Shown: positions 9,311 through 17,196 of the stretch, in pieces
Layout of the letters: the number at the start of each line of letters is the position of its first letter
How positions within the stretch are numbered: the first letter of the stretch is position 1
Source: JAUXEH01 sp965533275
GTDB lineage: Bacteria; Acidobacteriota; Aminicenantia; Aminicenantales; Aminicenantaceae
DNA: 64,000 nucleotides
Reading direction: 5' to 3'
NCBI GenBank assembly: GCA_965533275.1
Contig: CBESWG010000010.1
Coordinates: forward strand, 32,411 to 96,410
Made by a program: the position numbers and the translations under genes
The notes under the pieces: model-generated
Databases searched by the model: none
Seen by the model: only the letters and a program-made list of their open reading frames with translations
What the model was told of the DNA's origin: nothing

Positions 9311-11076
9311 AAAACAAGAGATTCATTATCACCAGCATTGTACTAAACGTCCTAGCATTTCTTCCTCTCGCCGCCTTCAGCCAGGGGCGGCCCAATGTCA
9401 TCCTGTGCATGACGGACGATCAGGGCTTCGGAGATCTCGGGTTCCACGGCAATCCCATGATCCGCACTCCGGTACTGGACCAGCTGGCCACCAAGAGTGT
9501 GCGCTTCAACAACTTCTACGTCTCCCCCGTCTGTGCGCCCACCCGGTCCAGCCTCATGACCGGGCGCTACTCACTGCGCACTGGAGTGTACGACACCTAC
9601 AACGGCGGGGCGATCATGGCATCCGAAGAGACAACGATCGCAGAAGCCCTCAAGAATGCTGGCTACAAGACGGCCATCTTCGGCAAGTGGCACCTGGGCG
9701 ACAACTTCCCCTTCCGCCCCCAGGACCAGGGCTTTGAGCAGTCGCTGGTCCACGGAGCCGGCGGCATCGGCCAGGTCGGTGACGTCAAGAACTATTTCGA
9801 ATTCGACCGCTCCTATTTCGATCCCGTGCTCTGGGATAACGGCGTTCCGGTCCAGACACGAGGCTACTGCTCAGATGTCTATACCGACGCCGCCATGGAG
9901 TTTGTCGAGAGCCATCAGGAACAGCCGTTCTTCGTCTACCTCTCCTTCAATGCCCCGCACACACCTCTCCAGGTCCCGGAGGAGTTCCTCCAGGCCTATA
10001 AAGACAAGGATCCTGCGGCGGCTTCCTATTCCCGGCAGGGACGCCCTCTCCCAGAGATGTCCGATCAGGACAAAGACGCGGCCCGCCGCGTGTATGCCAT
10101 GGTCAGCAACATCGACCAGAACCTGGGCCGCCTGTTCGAACGCCTGCATTCCCTCAAGCTCGATTCCAAGACCGTCGTCATCTTCCTGACCGACAACGGC
10201 CCCCAGCAGCGCCGCTACACGGCCGGCCTGCGCGGTCGGAAGGGCAGCGTCTACGAAGGCGGCATCCGTGTCCCCTGTTTCATGCACATCCCCTGGCTCA
10301 CGCCCGGCACGGCAGGTATCGAAGTACCGGCGGCCCACATCGACCTGTTCCCCACGATCCTCGGGCTCTGTGGAGTTCCCTATTCCCCAAACCTGGCGAT
10401 CGACGGACACAGCCTGATTCCCCTCATACAGGGCCGCAGCGTCCCCTGGGCGGAACGTCCCCTCTTTTTCCACTGGCAGCGGGGTTTCCCCGAACTCTAC
10501 CGCAACATCGCGGTCCGCAAGGGCCGCTTCAAACTCGTGGGCCATGCCCCCCATGAAGCCGGGGCCGCGGACCTCGAACTCTTCGACCTGTGGGAAGATC
10601 CCTACGAGATGACAGACCAGAGCAGGAGCCAACCGGAAGAGGCCCTCGAACTCAAGCAGGAATTTGACCTCTGGTATTCCGACATCATGGACAGCCCCCA
10701 TCTAAAGGAGCCCCGGCGGATACGCCTGGGCAATCCTGCCGAGGATCCGGTCATCCTCAACCGGAACGATGCCAAGGGCGACGAGGGGATCTGGGCCCAG
10801 GACCAAATCTATGGTTACTGGGATGTCCAGATCGAAGACGACAATTTCTTCGACTTTGTTTTCTATTTCCGGGAGAGCGTGAACCAGGAGGGGACCATGA
10901 AGCTGCGTCTCGGGACAACCCAGCGCAGTCTCCGCAACACCGATCCGACGGCTCAGAAGCTCGAGATGCAGAAGATCTTCATCAAGAAAGGAAACTACAG
11001 GCTGGAACCCTGGTACAGGGCGGGAGGCGGCAATCACCTCCCCTTCTACGTGGAGGTGCGGCGCAGCGGGTTCTGA
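9307..11076 (+). CDS. Secreted type I sulfatase
   Basis: A 589-residue exported arylsulfatase-family enzyme with a signal peptide (about 1-26). The metal-binding Asp pair is D37-D38 in MTDDQG. The formylglycine motif is C76-A-P-T-R followed by SSLMTGR, the cysteine-type signature that needs a formylglycine-generating enzyme, which is not in this window. FGKWHLGD follows at about residue 124, as expected. After the catalytic core and its usual C-terminal subdomain there is an extra beta-rich region of about 110 residues (480-589). Substrates in this family are sulfated glycans or aryl sulfates. The four-base overlap with the upstream decarboxylase indicates one operon, an unusual pairing. Confidence 0.9.
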   Translation: MKNKRFIITSIVLNVLAFLPLAAFSQGRPNVILCMTDDQGFGDLGFHGNPMIRTPVLDQLATKSVRFNNFYVSPVCAPTRSSLMTGRYSLRTGVYDTYNGGAIMASEETTIAEALKNAGYKTAIFGKWHLGDNFPFRPQDQGFEQSLVHGAGGIGQVGDVKNYFEFDRSYFDPVLWDNGVPVQTRGYCSDVYTDAAMEFVESHQEQPFFVYLSFNAPHTPLQVPEEFLQAYKDKDPAAASYSRQGRPLPEMSDQDKDAARRVYAMVSNIDQNLGRLFERLHSLKLDSKTVVIFLTDNGPQQRRYTAGLRGRKGSVYEGGIRVPCFMHIPWLTPGTAGIEVPAAHIDLFPTILGLCGVPYSPNLAIDGHSLIPLIQGRSVPWAERPLFFHWQRGFPELYRNIAVRKGRFKLVGHAPHEAGAADLELFDLWEDPYEMTDQSRSQPEEALELKQEFDLWYSDIMDSPHLKEPRRIRLGNPAEDPVILNRNDAKGDEGIWAQDQIYGYWDVQIEDDNFFDFVFYFRESVNQEGTMKLRLGTTQRSLRNTDPTAQKLEMQKIFIKKGNYRLEPWYRAGGGNHLPFYVEVRRSGF

Positions 11077-11148
11077 ACCGTTTCCGGTCCGAGCCTGCGG
11101 CCTTATTCGGATTCCAGCCCCACAGCAGTGCTGATCTCGAACGCAGAG

Positions 11149-14100
11149 CTACTTATATGTCCACTTCCCCTCTTTGAGCATGCGGAGCACCTCATCCACG
11201 GCGGCCTTGAGCTCGCGGTCAAAGCCAGTGATCTCGTCCTCAGGAGTGTTCTCCACCCAGACATCGGGCGCCACGCCGTAGTTCTCAAGATTCACGCCAT
11301 AGTTGTTGGGTTTGCTGGGATCATAGGTCACGACCAGCGATCCCGGCGTGCGAATCCGGCCGCCGTTTATCAGCCTATAGCTCCCCGTGGCGATCACGGC
11401 CCCGTAGGTAGGCGTGCCCACGATCCGACCCAGACCCAGGTCGCGGAAGCCCATGGGAGTGACCTCGCTGTCCGAGGCTGACCGCCAGTTGATCAGCATC
11501 ACCTTGGGGCCCACGATGGCCTGACGCGGCCGCCTTCCTTGGGCGCGCGAAGACCAGCGGTTGTTCCAGTATTCAAAGGCCCTGCGCTCCAGGATGTCGA
11601 GCAGCTGCTGGTCGATGTTCCCGCCTCCGTTGTATCGGATGTCCACGACGATGCCCTTGCGGTTCGTGAACTGGTTGATCTCGTTTTCGAACTTCTGCAG
11701 CGATGGGCGATTCATGGACCGGATGTGGACGTAGGCGATCTCACCATCCGTGAGTTTTTCCACATAGTCCCTGTTCTGCTTGACCCATTCCTCATACTTG
11801 ATGTTCCGGAGCGATGCGACCGTCTTGATCCTGACCTCTCGTGCGCCCGCCAGGCCGGGCTTCGAATTGACCTGCAGTGCAGCATATTCGTTCAGGGTGT
11901 GGTTGAACAGCTTCCAGTAGTTATCCCCTGCCTGCAGCTCCTGCCCATCCACGGCCAGCACATAGTCCCCGACCTTGAGGTCGATCCATTCCCGGTCGGC
12001 CGGGCCGTTCCAGTAGACGTGGCTCACACGGTAATAATCATCAGCCGGCTCCAGCTCGAATCCCGGGAACTGGGTCTGGTAGGTCTCCGGCCTCTCCTGA
12101 GTGGGGCCGCTCACACCGGTGTGCGAAGCATTCAGCTCCCCGATCATCTCGTTGGTCAGGTCATAGAGGTCCTGGTTCTCCCCCACGTACTTCAGGAACG
12201 GCTTGTACACGGCCTTGATGGCACCCCAGTCGTAGCCGTGCATGTTCTCGTCATAGAAGATGTATTTCATCACCCTCCAGGATTCCTCGAAGATCTGCTC
12301 CCACTCTTTGCGCACGTCGACGGTGACTACCAGATCGAAGCCGACCTTCTTGGGCTTCTTGGATGCCAGCGGCATCATCTGCACGACGTTCTGTTTGAGG
12401 AAGAAGACGGTCTTCCCGTCGGCGCTCACCTGGAGCCCGCGGAAATCGCCGTCTGTAACCTTCTTTTGATCCTTGCCATCGATGCCAATGCTGAAGAGCC
12501 CCGGTCCTTTGTCATCTCGGCTGGTGTAGAAGACCGTCTTCCCATCCTTGGAAAGGAAGAAGCTTCCGACCGGATGTTCTCCTTGGGTCAGCTGCACGGC
12601 ACGGCGGTCGATCCTGTCCATGTCGAGCTTCAGGGCTGCTGCTTCTGCCTTTTCCTTGTCTCCTTTCTTGGCAGCCTTTTCCTTCTTGGTCCGGGCCATG
12701 ACCAGAGGATCATCCGGATCTTCCGTTTGTTTTTCCAGAGGCAGCACGAACAAGTGTCCCACCCCATTGTCCCGCGTAGAGACAAATACCAGCTTCCCGT
12801 CGTCGGGCGTGAATTCCGCAATATTATCCCGGAAGGGATTTTGAGAGACGTTGTATTCTTTCTTAGCCGCAATATCAAAAAGATAGACATCCGTGTTACT
12901 GGCGTCGTCCTGGCGGGTGTAGCTGATCCATTTGCCATCATTAGAAAAATCCCACAGGAGGAATCCCCGCGCCTGGTTGTAGGCCAGCTCCGTCACTTCC
13001 CCGTTCGGCAATGCGATCATAAACAGCCGGTTGGCCGCCACAAAAACGATCCGCTTCGAATCCGGCGCCCAAAGATAGGCCCGCTTCTGCGATTCGTGGC
13101 TCGTGAGCTTCCGCCTCTCTCCAGAGGCCACGGTGTAGAGCCAGAGCTCGTCATCGCCGGATTCATCGGAGATGAAGCACACATACTTGCCGTCCGGAGA
13201 GTACTCGGCGCTGCGGTCCCTCCAGGGCGAGGTCGTTATCTGCGTCTTCTCCCCGATCTCTGGATCCGTGGGGACCACGAAGATCTCGCCGTGATTGTCT
13301 ATCACCAGGTTCGATCCGTCAGACGATGGTGAGAAATCATCGACCTCCGAGTCGACATGCAGGTACTGCACCAGGTTCTCCTTGAGGTCGAAGTCCATGG
13401 ATACCGAGATCCTCTGGGGCTTCCCATTCGGGACATCCAGCCGCCACAACTCGAACTCATTCTCGTACACGATGGTCTTTCCATCCGGGCTGATAGAGGG
13501 ATACTGGATGCCGTCCTTCTCATGAAACGTGACCTGGGTGGGCTCCCCTCCTCCGGGGGCGATCTTCCAGATGTTGAAGATATCGTCGCGCTCGGACATG
13601 AAGTAGATCATTCCGTCCTGGCCCCACATAGGGAAGGCATCCTGAGTGTGTGTCCGGAACTGCTTGGTGTCCCGATCCGTGAGCTGTATGAAGGTTCCCG
13701 CTTCAGAATCGCGTACCCAGATGTCGGTGTTGTAGTTCCCGCGGTAGTGCTTGCGCCAGTAACGGAATCCCATGCGGTTGTAGGCCAGGAGTTTGCCGTC
13801 CTGAGACATCATTCCCGCGGCTCCGAAATCGACATCCAGCGGAGTCGGCAGCCCCCCATCTACGCTCACTTGATAGAGTGGGCTGTAGAACGTGCCCTTG
13901 CGTGAGGTAGCAAAGATCACGTTTTGGCCATCCGGTGTCCAGTAGAGCATGGTGTCGTTGGTGGTATGAAATGTGAGCTGGCGCGGCTCACCACCCGCGA
14001 CAGGAATGACCCATACGTCGTTGTTTCCCATGCGGTTGCTGGAAAAGGCGATCCACTGCCCGTCCGGGGAAAAGCGCGGGAACACATCCCGGGCCACGTG

Positions 14101-14283
14101 TACGGTCAGTCTGTGGGGTTGCGAGCCGTCCGCGTTCGCTACCCAGATATCCCCATGGTATGTAAAAGCGATCTTGTCCTTGCAGAAGTGCGGGTAGCGC
14201 ACGAATTTGATGGGCTCCGCATACAGCCCCACACACATCGCTAAAACCAAGATCAACAAACAAAATTTCGCCATGGATTTCAT
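11149..14283 (-). CDS. Exported tricorn-type protease (TolB-like propellers, PDZ, S41-like core)
   Basis: A 1044-residue protein. It has a signal peptide (1-22), then two stretches of PD40/TolB-like beta-propeller repeats (about 25-330 and 330-640, with recurrent FSPDGQ and YSPDGK motifs), a helical C1 region, a PDZ-like segment (around 755-820), and the C-terminal protease fold. Residues matching the tricorn catalytic set are S720-H721 in the NASHTG motif, S937-D938 in SASDSE and E1000 near the end. VVDIRYNGGGNID is the conserved strand and glycine loop. Archaeal tricorn is cytosolic; a signal peptide here points to the periplasm or outside. The start has AGGAGG four bases upstream. It is convergent with the sulfatase gene. 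Confidence 0.9.
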   Translation of the reverse strand: MKSMAKFCLLILVLAMCVGLYAEPIKFVRYPHFCKDKIAFTYHGDIWVANADGSQPHRLTVHVARDVFPRFSPDGQWIAFSSNRMGNNDVWVIPVAGGEPRQLTFHTTNDTMLYWTPDGQNVIFATSRKGTFYSPLYQVSVDGGLPTPLDVDFGAAGMMSQDGKLLAYNRMGFRYWRKHYRGNYNTDIWVRDSEAGTFIQLTDRDTKQFRTHTQDAFPMWGQDGMIYFMSERDDIFNIWKIAPGGGEPTQVTFHEKDGIQYPSISPDGKTIVYENEFELWRLDVPNGKPQRISVSMDFDLKENLVQYLHVDSEVDDFSPSSDGSNLVIDNHGEIFVVPTDPEIGEKTQITTSPWRDRSAEYSPDGKYVCFISDESGDDELWLYTVASGERRKLTSHESQKRAYLWAPDSKRIVFVAANRLFMIALPNGEVTELAYNQARGFLLWDFSNDGKWISYTRQDDASNTDVYLFDIAAKKEYNVSQNPFRDNIAEFTPDDGKLVFVSTRDNGVGHLFVLPLEKQTEDPDDPLVMARTKKEKAAKKGDKEKAEAAALKLDMDRIDRRAVQLTQGEHPVGSFFLSKDGKTVFYTSRDDKGPGLFSIGIDGKDQKKVTDGDFRGLQVSADGKTVFFLKQNVVQMMPLASKKPKKVGFDLVVTVDVRKEWEQIFEESWRVMKYIFYDENMHGYDWGAIKAVYKPFLKYVGENQDLYDLTNEMIGELNASHTGVSGPTQERPETYQTQFPGFELEPADDYYRVSHVYWNGPADREWIDLKVGDYVLAVDGQELQAGDNYWKLFNHTLNEYAALQVNSKPGLAGAREVRIKTVASLRNIKYEEWVKQNRDYVEKLTDGEIAYVHIRSMNRPSLQKFENEINQFTNRKGIVVDIRYNGGGNIDQQLLDILERRAFEYWNNRWSSRAQGRRPRQAIVGPKVMLINWRSASDSEVTPMGFRDLGLGRIVGTPTYGAVIATGSYRLINGGRIRTPGSLVVTYDPSKPNNYGVNLENYGVAPDVWVENTPEDEITGFDRELKAAVDEVLRMLKEGKWTYK

Positions 14284-14412
14284 CGGACCTCCTGGATTAC
14301 TGGGATTCGTGCCTACACACTATCACCCGAAAAAAGGAAAGTCCAGATGAGGAGCGGCACGTGATTCGGGCCTCCTCTAAACAAATGCCGCAGCAACGTC
14401 GCGGTTGCCGAG

Positions 14413-15462
14413 CTAGTCAGTCAAACCCTCAACAGTCCGCTTATCCAGGTCACAGGTCACGGGGAATCCTTTCCCGAGCTGAAACCTGCCCAACGCGAAA
14501 CGAGTCTGGCGGCCGAGGATGCCGTCCACCTGCCCTGAGTAATGGCCCAGCTCCTGCAGGCGGGTCTGAATTTCTCTAGCTTCGTCTGCTGTCCAGCTCC
14601 TTTTAAGGAATTCGATGTCTTCCCTGCTGATCTCCTCCCCCACGATAAAGACGGGAGTCCCAGCCCGGATGGCGGGATGATCAAAAAGCTCCACGATATC
14701 CGCGTTTCGCAGGGCGACACAGCCCCAGGTCCAGTTGCGCTCCAGGGCCCAGTTCCGGAGCTGGCCGTGCACCTGGATCTCTCCGCCGATACCTTTGTCC
14801 TGGGGAACCCGCCCCAGAGAACGAAGGAACTCATAGCGGATTCGGTCGAAACGGTTGGGATAGTCGATATCAAGTGCCCTGTGGAACATGGAGTTCCCCT
14901 TGAGGTTGGTGATTTGGTAGATCCCCTCGGGAGTGGTTTGGAAATCCTGATGGAGCTTCCTCAGGACAGGATCCCGGCCCAGGATGACTGGATAGGTTTT
15001 TACTGCCTCCCCCCCGTCCCGGACCTCCAGCACGTAGTGATCTTTGTCTATCAGGATCTCCGGTTCTTGCAGGGAACTGGGCAATGGGACATCTTCGCGT
15101 GTAACAGAGATCACATTGCTGAACTCTGCTGTGTCGTCTCTTCGATCTATGGCAGCAACATAATGGTAAACAACATCATCAGCGGCAAAAACATCGGTGA
15201 AGCCAGAACCAAGCTCCCCCTCTGTTATCACGAATCGGGTGATGGGATACCGGACCGGATTCAGGTCATTCGGGGAGATGGGTCGTGTGCTGCGCAGCAG
15301 TGTCAGCTCGCCTTCCAGAAGCTCGCTCGATAGGCGAAACAAGATCAGAGTTTGCCCCTCTTCCCCCACTTCATTTGAGATCTGGACTTCCTGCGCAAGC
15401 AAAGAAGGAAAGGATAAGGTGAGCGAGAGAGCAAGTATTGCGAACGCCTTGAGGCTTCTCAT
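14413..15462 (-). CDS. L,D-transpeptidase (YkuD) with C-terminal peptidoglycan-binding domain
   Basis: A 349-residue exported protein with a signal peptide to about residue 23. It has an N-terminal beta-rich domain of unknown role (25-125), then a YkuD catalytic domain (about 133-275). The signature is H232-G in the QVHG motif followed by TWGC248VAL, in which C248 is the nucleophile. The C-terminal 60 residues form a PG_binding_1 module (EIQTRLQELGHYSG...GRQTRFALGRFQ). L,D-transpeptidases make 3-3 cross-links or attach proteins to peptidoglycan, and some act as murein hydrolases. It is transcribed on its own; a 129-base gap separates it from the tricorn gene downstream. Confidence 0.9.
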   Translation of the reverse strand: MRSLKAFAILALSLTLSFPSLLAQEVQISNEVGEEGQTLILFRLSSELLEGELTLLRSTRPISPNDLNPVRYPITRFVITEGELGSGFTDVFAADDVVYHYVAAIDRRDDTAEFSNVISVTREDVPLPSSLQEPEILIDKDHYVLEVRDGGEAVKTYPVILGRDPVLRKLHQDFQTTPEGIYQITNLKGNSMFHRALDIDYPNRFDRIRYEFLRSLGRVPQDKGIGGEIQVHGQLRNWALERNWTWGCVALRNADIVELFDHPAIRAGTPVFIVGEEISREDIEFLKRSWTADEAREIQTRLQELGHYSGQVDGILGRQTRFALGRFQLGKGFPVTCDLDKRTVEGLTD

Positions 15463-15587
15463 TCATGCATCCTGTATTTCGGACAACCCAATATTCTAGC
15501 ACAAAAGAGAGAAACGTCCAGATGATGGCTATGGGGAGAGGAGATCTATTTGAAGCAGGAAAAGAAGAACGAGAAAGAAGGAATAAC

Positions 15588-15800
15588 CTAGTTTTTCTGA
15601 TCCTGCTGCTCTTCGGCGCTGTCGAAGATGAGGCTCTCGCGGTGGACCCGGACCTTGAAGCCCACGATCGTCTGACAGGCCTCTTCGAGTCCCTCCAGCA
15701 CGTCCGCGGCATAGAACGTCTTCTTCCGGCTGCCGTTCTTTCTGACTGTAAAAAGAAAACCGTTGTCGATGGTGTTGACCTGAATGCTGAAAGGATCCAT
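15588..15800 (-). CDS. Small hypothetical protein, 70 residues
   Basis: Not recognised. The 70-residue product begins MDPFSIQVNTIDNG, is probably cytoplasmic, and mixes beta strands with one helix (LEGLEEACQTIV); the C-terminus is acidic and glutamine-rich. The start at 15800 follows GGAGG at good spacing; a longer frame upstream would run through the palindromic operator region and is unlikely. It is divergent from the methyltransferase gene at 15911, and the two share the 110-base region containing two perfect palindromes. Confidence 0.6.
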   Translation of the reverse strand: MDPFSIQVNTIDNGFLFTVRKNGSRKKTFYAADVLEGLEEACQTIVGFKVRVHRESLIFDSAEEQQDQKN

Positions 15801-15847
15801 TTGTGCCTCCAGATTCCACATATTAGTTCTCGAGATCACAAAAAACA

Positions 15848-15879
15848 TCACCCCTAGGGGTGAAATTTGCGCAAATTTC
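15848..15879. promoter_or_regulatory. Two overlapping perfect palindromes between divergent genes
   Basis: TCACCCCTAGGGGTGA (15848-15863) is a perfect 16-bp palindrome. GAAATTTGCGCAAATTTC (15862-15879) is a perfect 18-bp palindrome that shares its first two bases with the first one. They lie in the 110-base gap between the divergent 70-residue protein and the methyltransferase, as expected for paired operator sites. Neither is followed by a U-tract that would make it a terminator. Confidence 0.6.
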
Positions 15880-15910
15880 GCTGAATTTTGTGTAAAATGA
15901 AGGGAAAACC

Positions 15911-16546
15911 ATGACACGTCAGGACGAACTGGAGAGGATCTACAAAAACAGGGATCCACAAGACATCCCCTGGATCCGGGAGGATCCGCCTCCCGCTCTC
16001 ATCGAAACGATCGAACGGCACAGTATCGGCCCCTGCCAGGCCATCGATCTGGGATGCGGGACAGGGTCCTATGCTTTGTATCTCGCTTCTCTGGGCTTCG
16101 ATGTCACGGGCGTCGACTTCGCCCCCTCAGCCATCGAGGCGGCAAAAGCGAAAGCAGAGGCAGCCGGGCTGATCTGCAGATTCATGGTCGGGGATGTGCT
16201 GGGCGACCTGAGCGAGATCGCAGACTCCTTCGATCTTGCCTATGACTGGCACCTGCTCCATCACGTGTATCCTGAACAAAGAGACAGGTATGTCAGCAAC
16301 GTACACCGGATCCTCAATCCCGGAGCACACTACCTGTCCGTCTGTTTCAGTGAAGAGAACCCGAATTTCGAGGGGACAGGCAAGTACCGGACCTCCCCGC
16401 TGGGTACACGCCTCTATTTTTCCTCAGAAGGCGAGATGCGGGAGTTGTTCGAGCCGAGATTTCAGGTGATGGAATTGAGGACGATCGAAACTGCAGGTAG
16501 ACACACCCCCCACAGATCGGTCTATGTATTGCTGCGAAGACGCTGA
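15911..16546 (+). CDS. Class I SAM-dependent methyltransferase
   Basis: A 211-residue soluble enzyme. The SAM-binding motif I is AIDLGCGTGSYA at about residues 46-57, followed by the acidic motif VTGVDFAPSAI at the end of strand 2, and a motif III/IV region around YDWHLLHHVYPE. The pattern fits the small-molecule Methyltransf_11/25 families. The HLLHH stretch resembles thiopurine or metalloid methyltransferases of the TehB-like group, but the substrate cannot be assigned. A short AAGGGAAAA sequence precedes the ATG. It may be controlled by the twin palindromes upstream. Confidence 0.85.
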   Translation: MTRQDELERIYKNRDPQDIPWIREDPPPALIETIERHSIGPCQAIDLGCGTGSYALYLASLGFDVTGVDFAPSAIEAAKAKAEAAGLICRFMVGDVLGDLSEIADSFDLAYDWHLLHHVYPEQRDRYVSNVHRILNPGAHYLSVCFSEENPNFEGTGKYRTSPLGTRLYFSSEGEMRELFEPRFQVMELRTIETAGRHTPHRSVYVLLRRR

Positions 16547-16575
16547 TCGTTCCAGATCCCCTCATCCTGCAGTCT

Positions 16576-17019
16576 TTATTTTTCAGCCAGATCAGAGAGG
16601 AAAGCGTCGATCTCCTTGGTGAGCCAGGCTCCTTCATCGGCGATGCCCTTTTGGACCCGCACAACATCGGCCATGACATCGGTCTCCGAAGCGCCGGCAA
16701 GATCCTGATCCGTCTCGCACTGGGCGTCAGCAGCGTCCTTCCAGTTTTGATTGATACTTTCTGCGGTCTCATCCGGCACAAAATCGGCTAGAGTAATGTA
16801 TCCCCTCTTCAGCTTCCCCAATCCCTCATTATCCTTCGTCTCCAGCATGACCGCCTTGAGGGCGGATTTGATCTCGGCTTTGGGAAAGGGAAGCATGGAC
16901 TGCGGTGCCGCGATCCCGAACCGTTCCCTGTCCTTCAAGATGTCGTGGTAAGCGTTAACGATATCGAGCGCATCGGCCGGCACACCGGGCTCGCCTGGTT
17001 TTATGTTTAGTTTGACCAT
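16576..17019 (-). CDS. Hypothetical cytoplasmic protein, 147 residues
   Basis: Not recognised. The product (MVKLNIKPGEPGVPAD...) has no signal peptide or membrane segment. It is mostly helical and acidic, with a Lys-rich central turn (GLGKLKRGYITLADF) and a C-terminal amphipathic helix. The start at 17019 follows AGGAGG; the next upstream start lacks support. It is divergent from the SBBP repeat gene (177-base gap) and convergent with the methyltransferase. Confidence 0.6.
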   Translation of the reverse strand: MVKLNIKPGEPGVPADALDIVNAYHDILKDRERFGIAAPQSMLPFPKAEIKSALKAVMLETKDNEGLGKLKRGYITLADFVPDETAESINQNWKDAADAQCETDQDLAGASETDVMADVVRVQKGIADEGAWLTKEIDAFLSDLAEK

Positions 17020-17196
17020 GTTGCCTCCTAGCACTATGTTCTTAGAATCAAAGGCCCATGTCTATTGGACTTTGGTTCAATACTGAGCAGTGGGGGCTCT
17101 GCACGAAAAAACATAGACCTTCTCGATTTCGGTGTGATAGGCTCATAAAAAAGATTTGTGCAGAAAGAGGTACGTACCTAGAGAAGGAGGAATTTA

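Noticed and set aside
11539..13332. A long plus-strand frame opposite the tricorn-like gene.
   Set aside because: Shadow of the minus-strand coding sequence; no start signal and no known domain.
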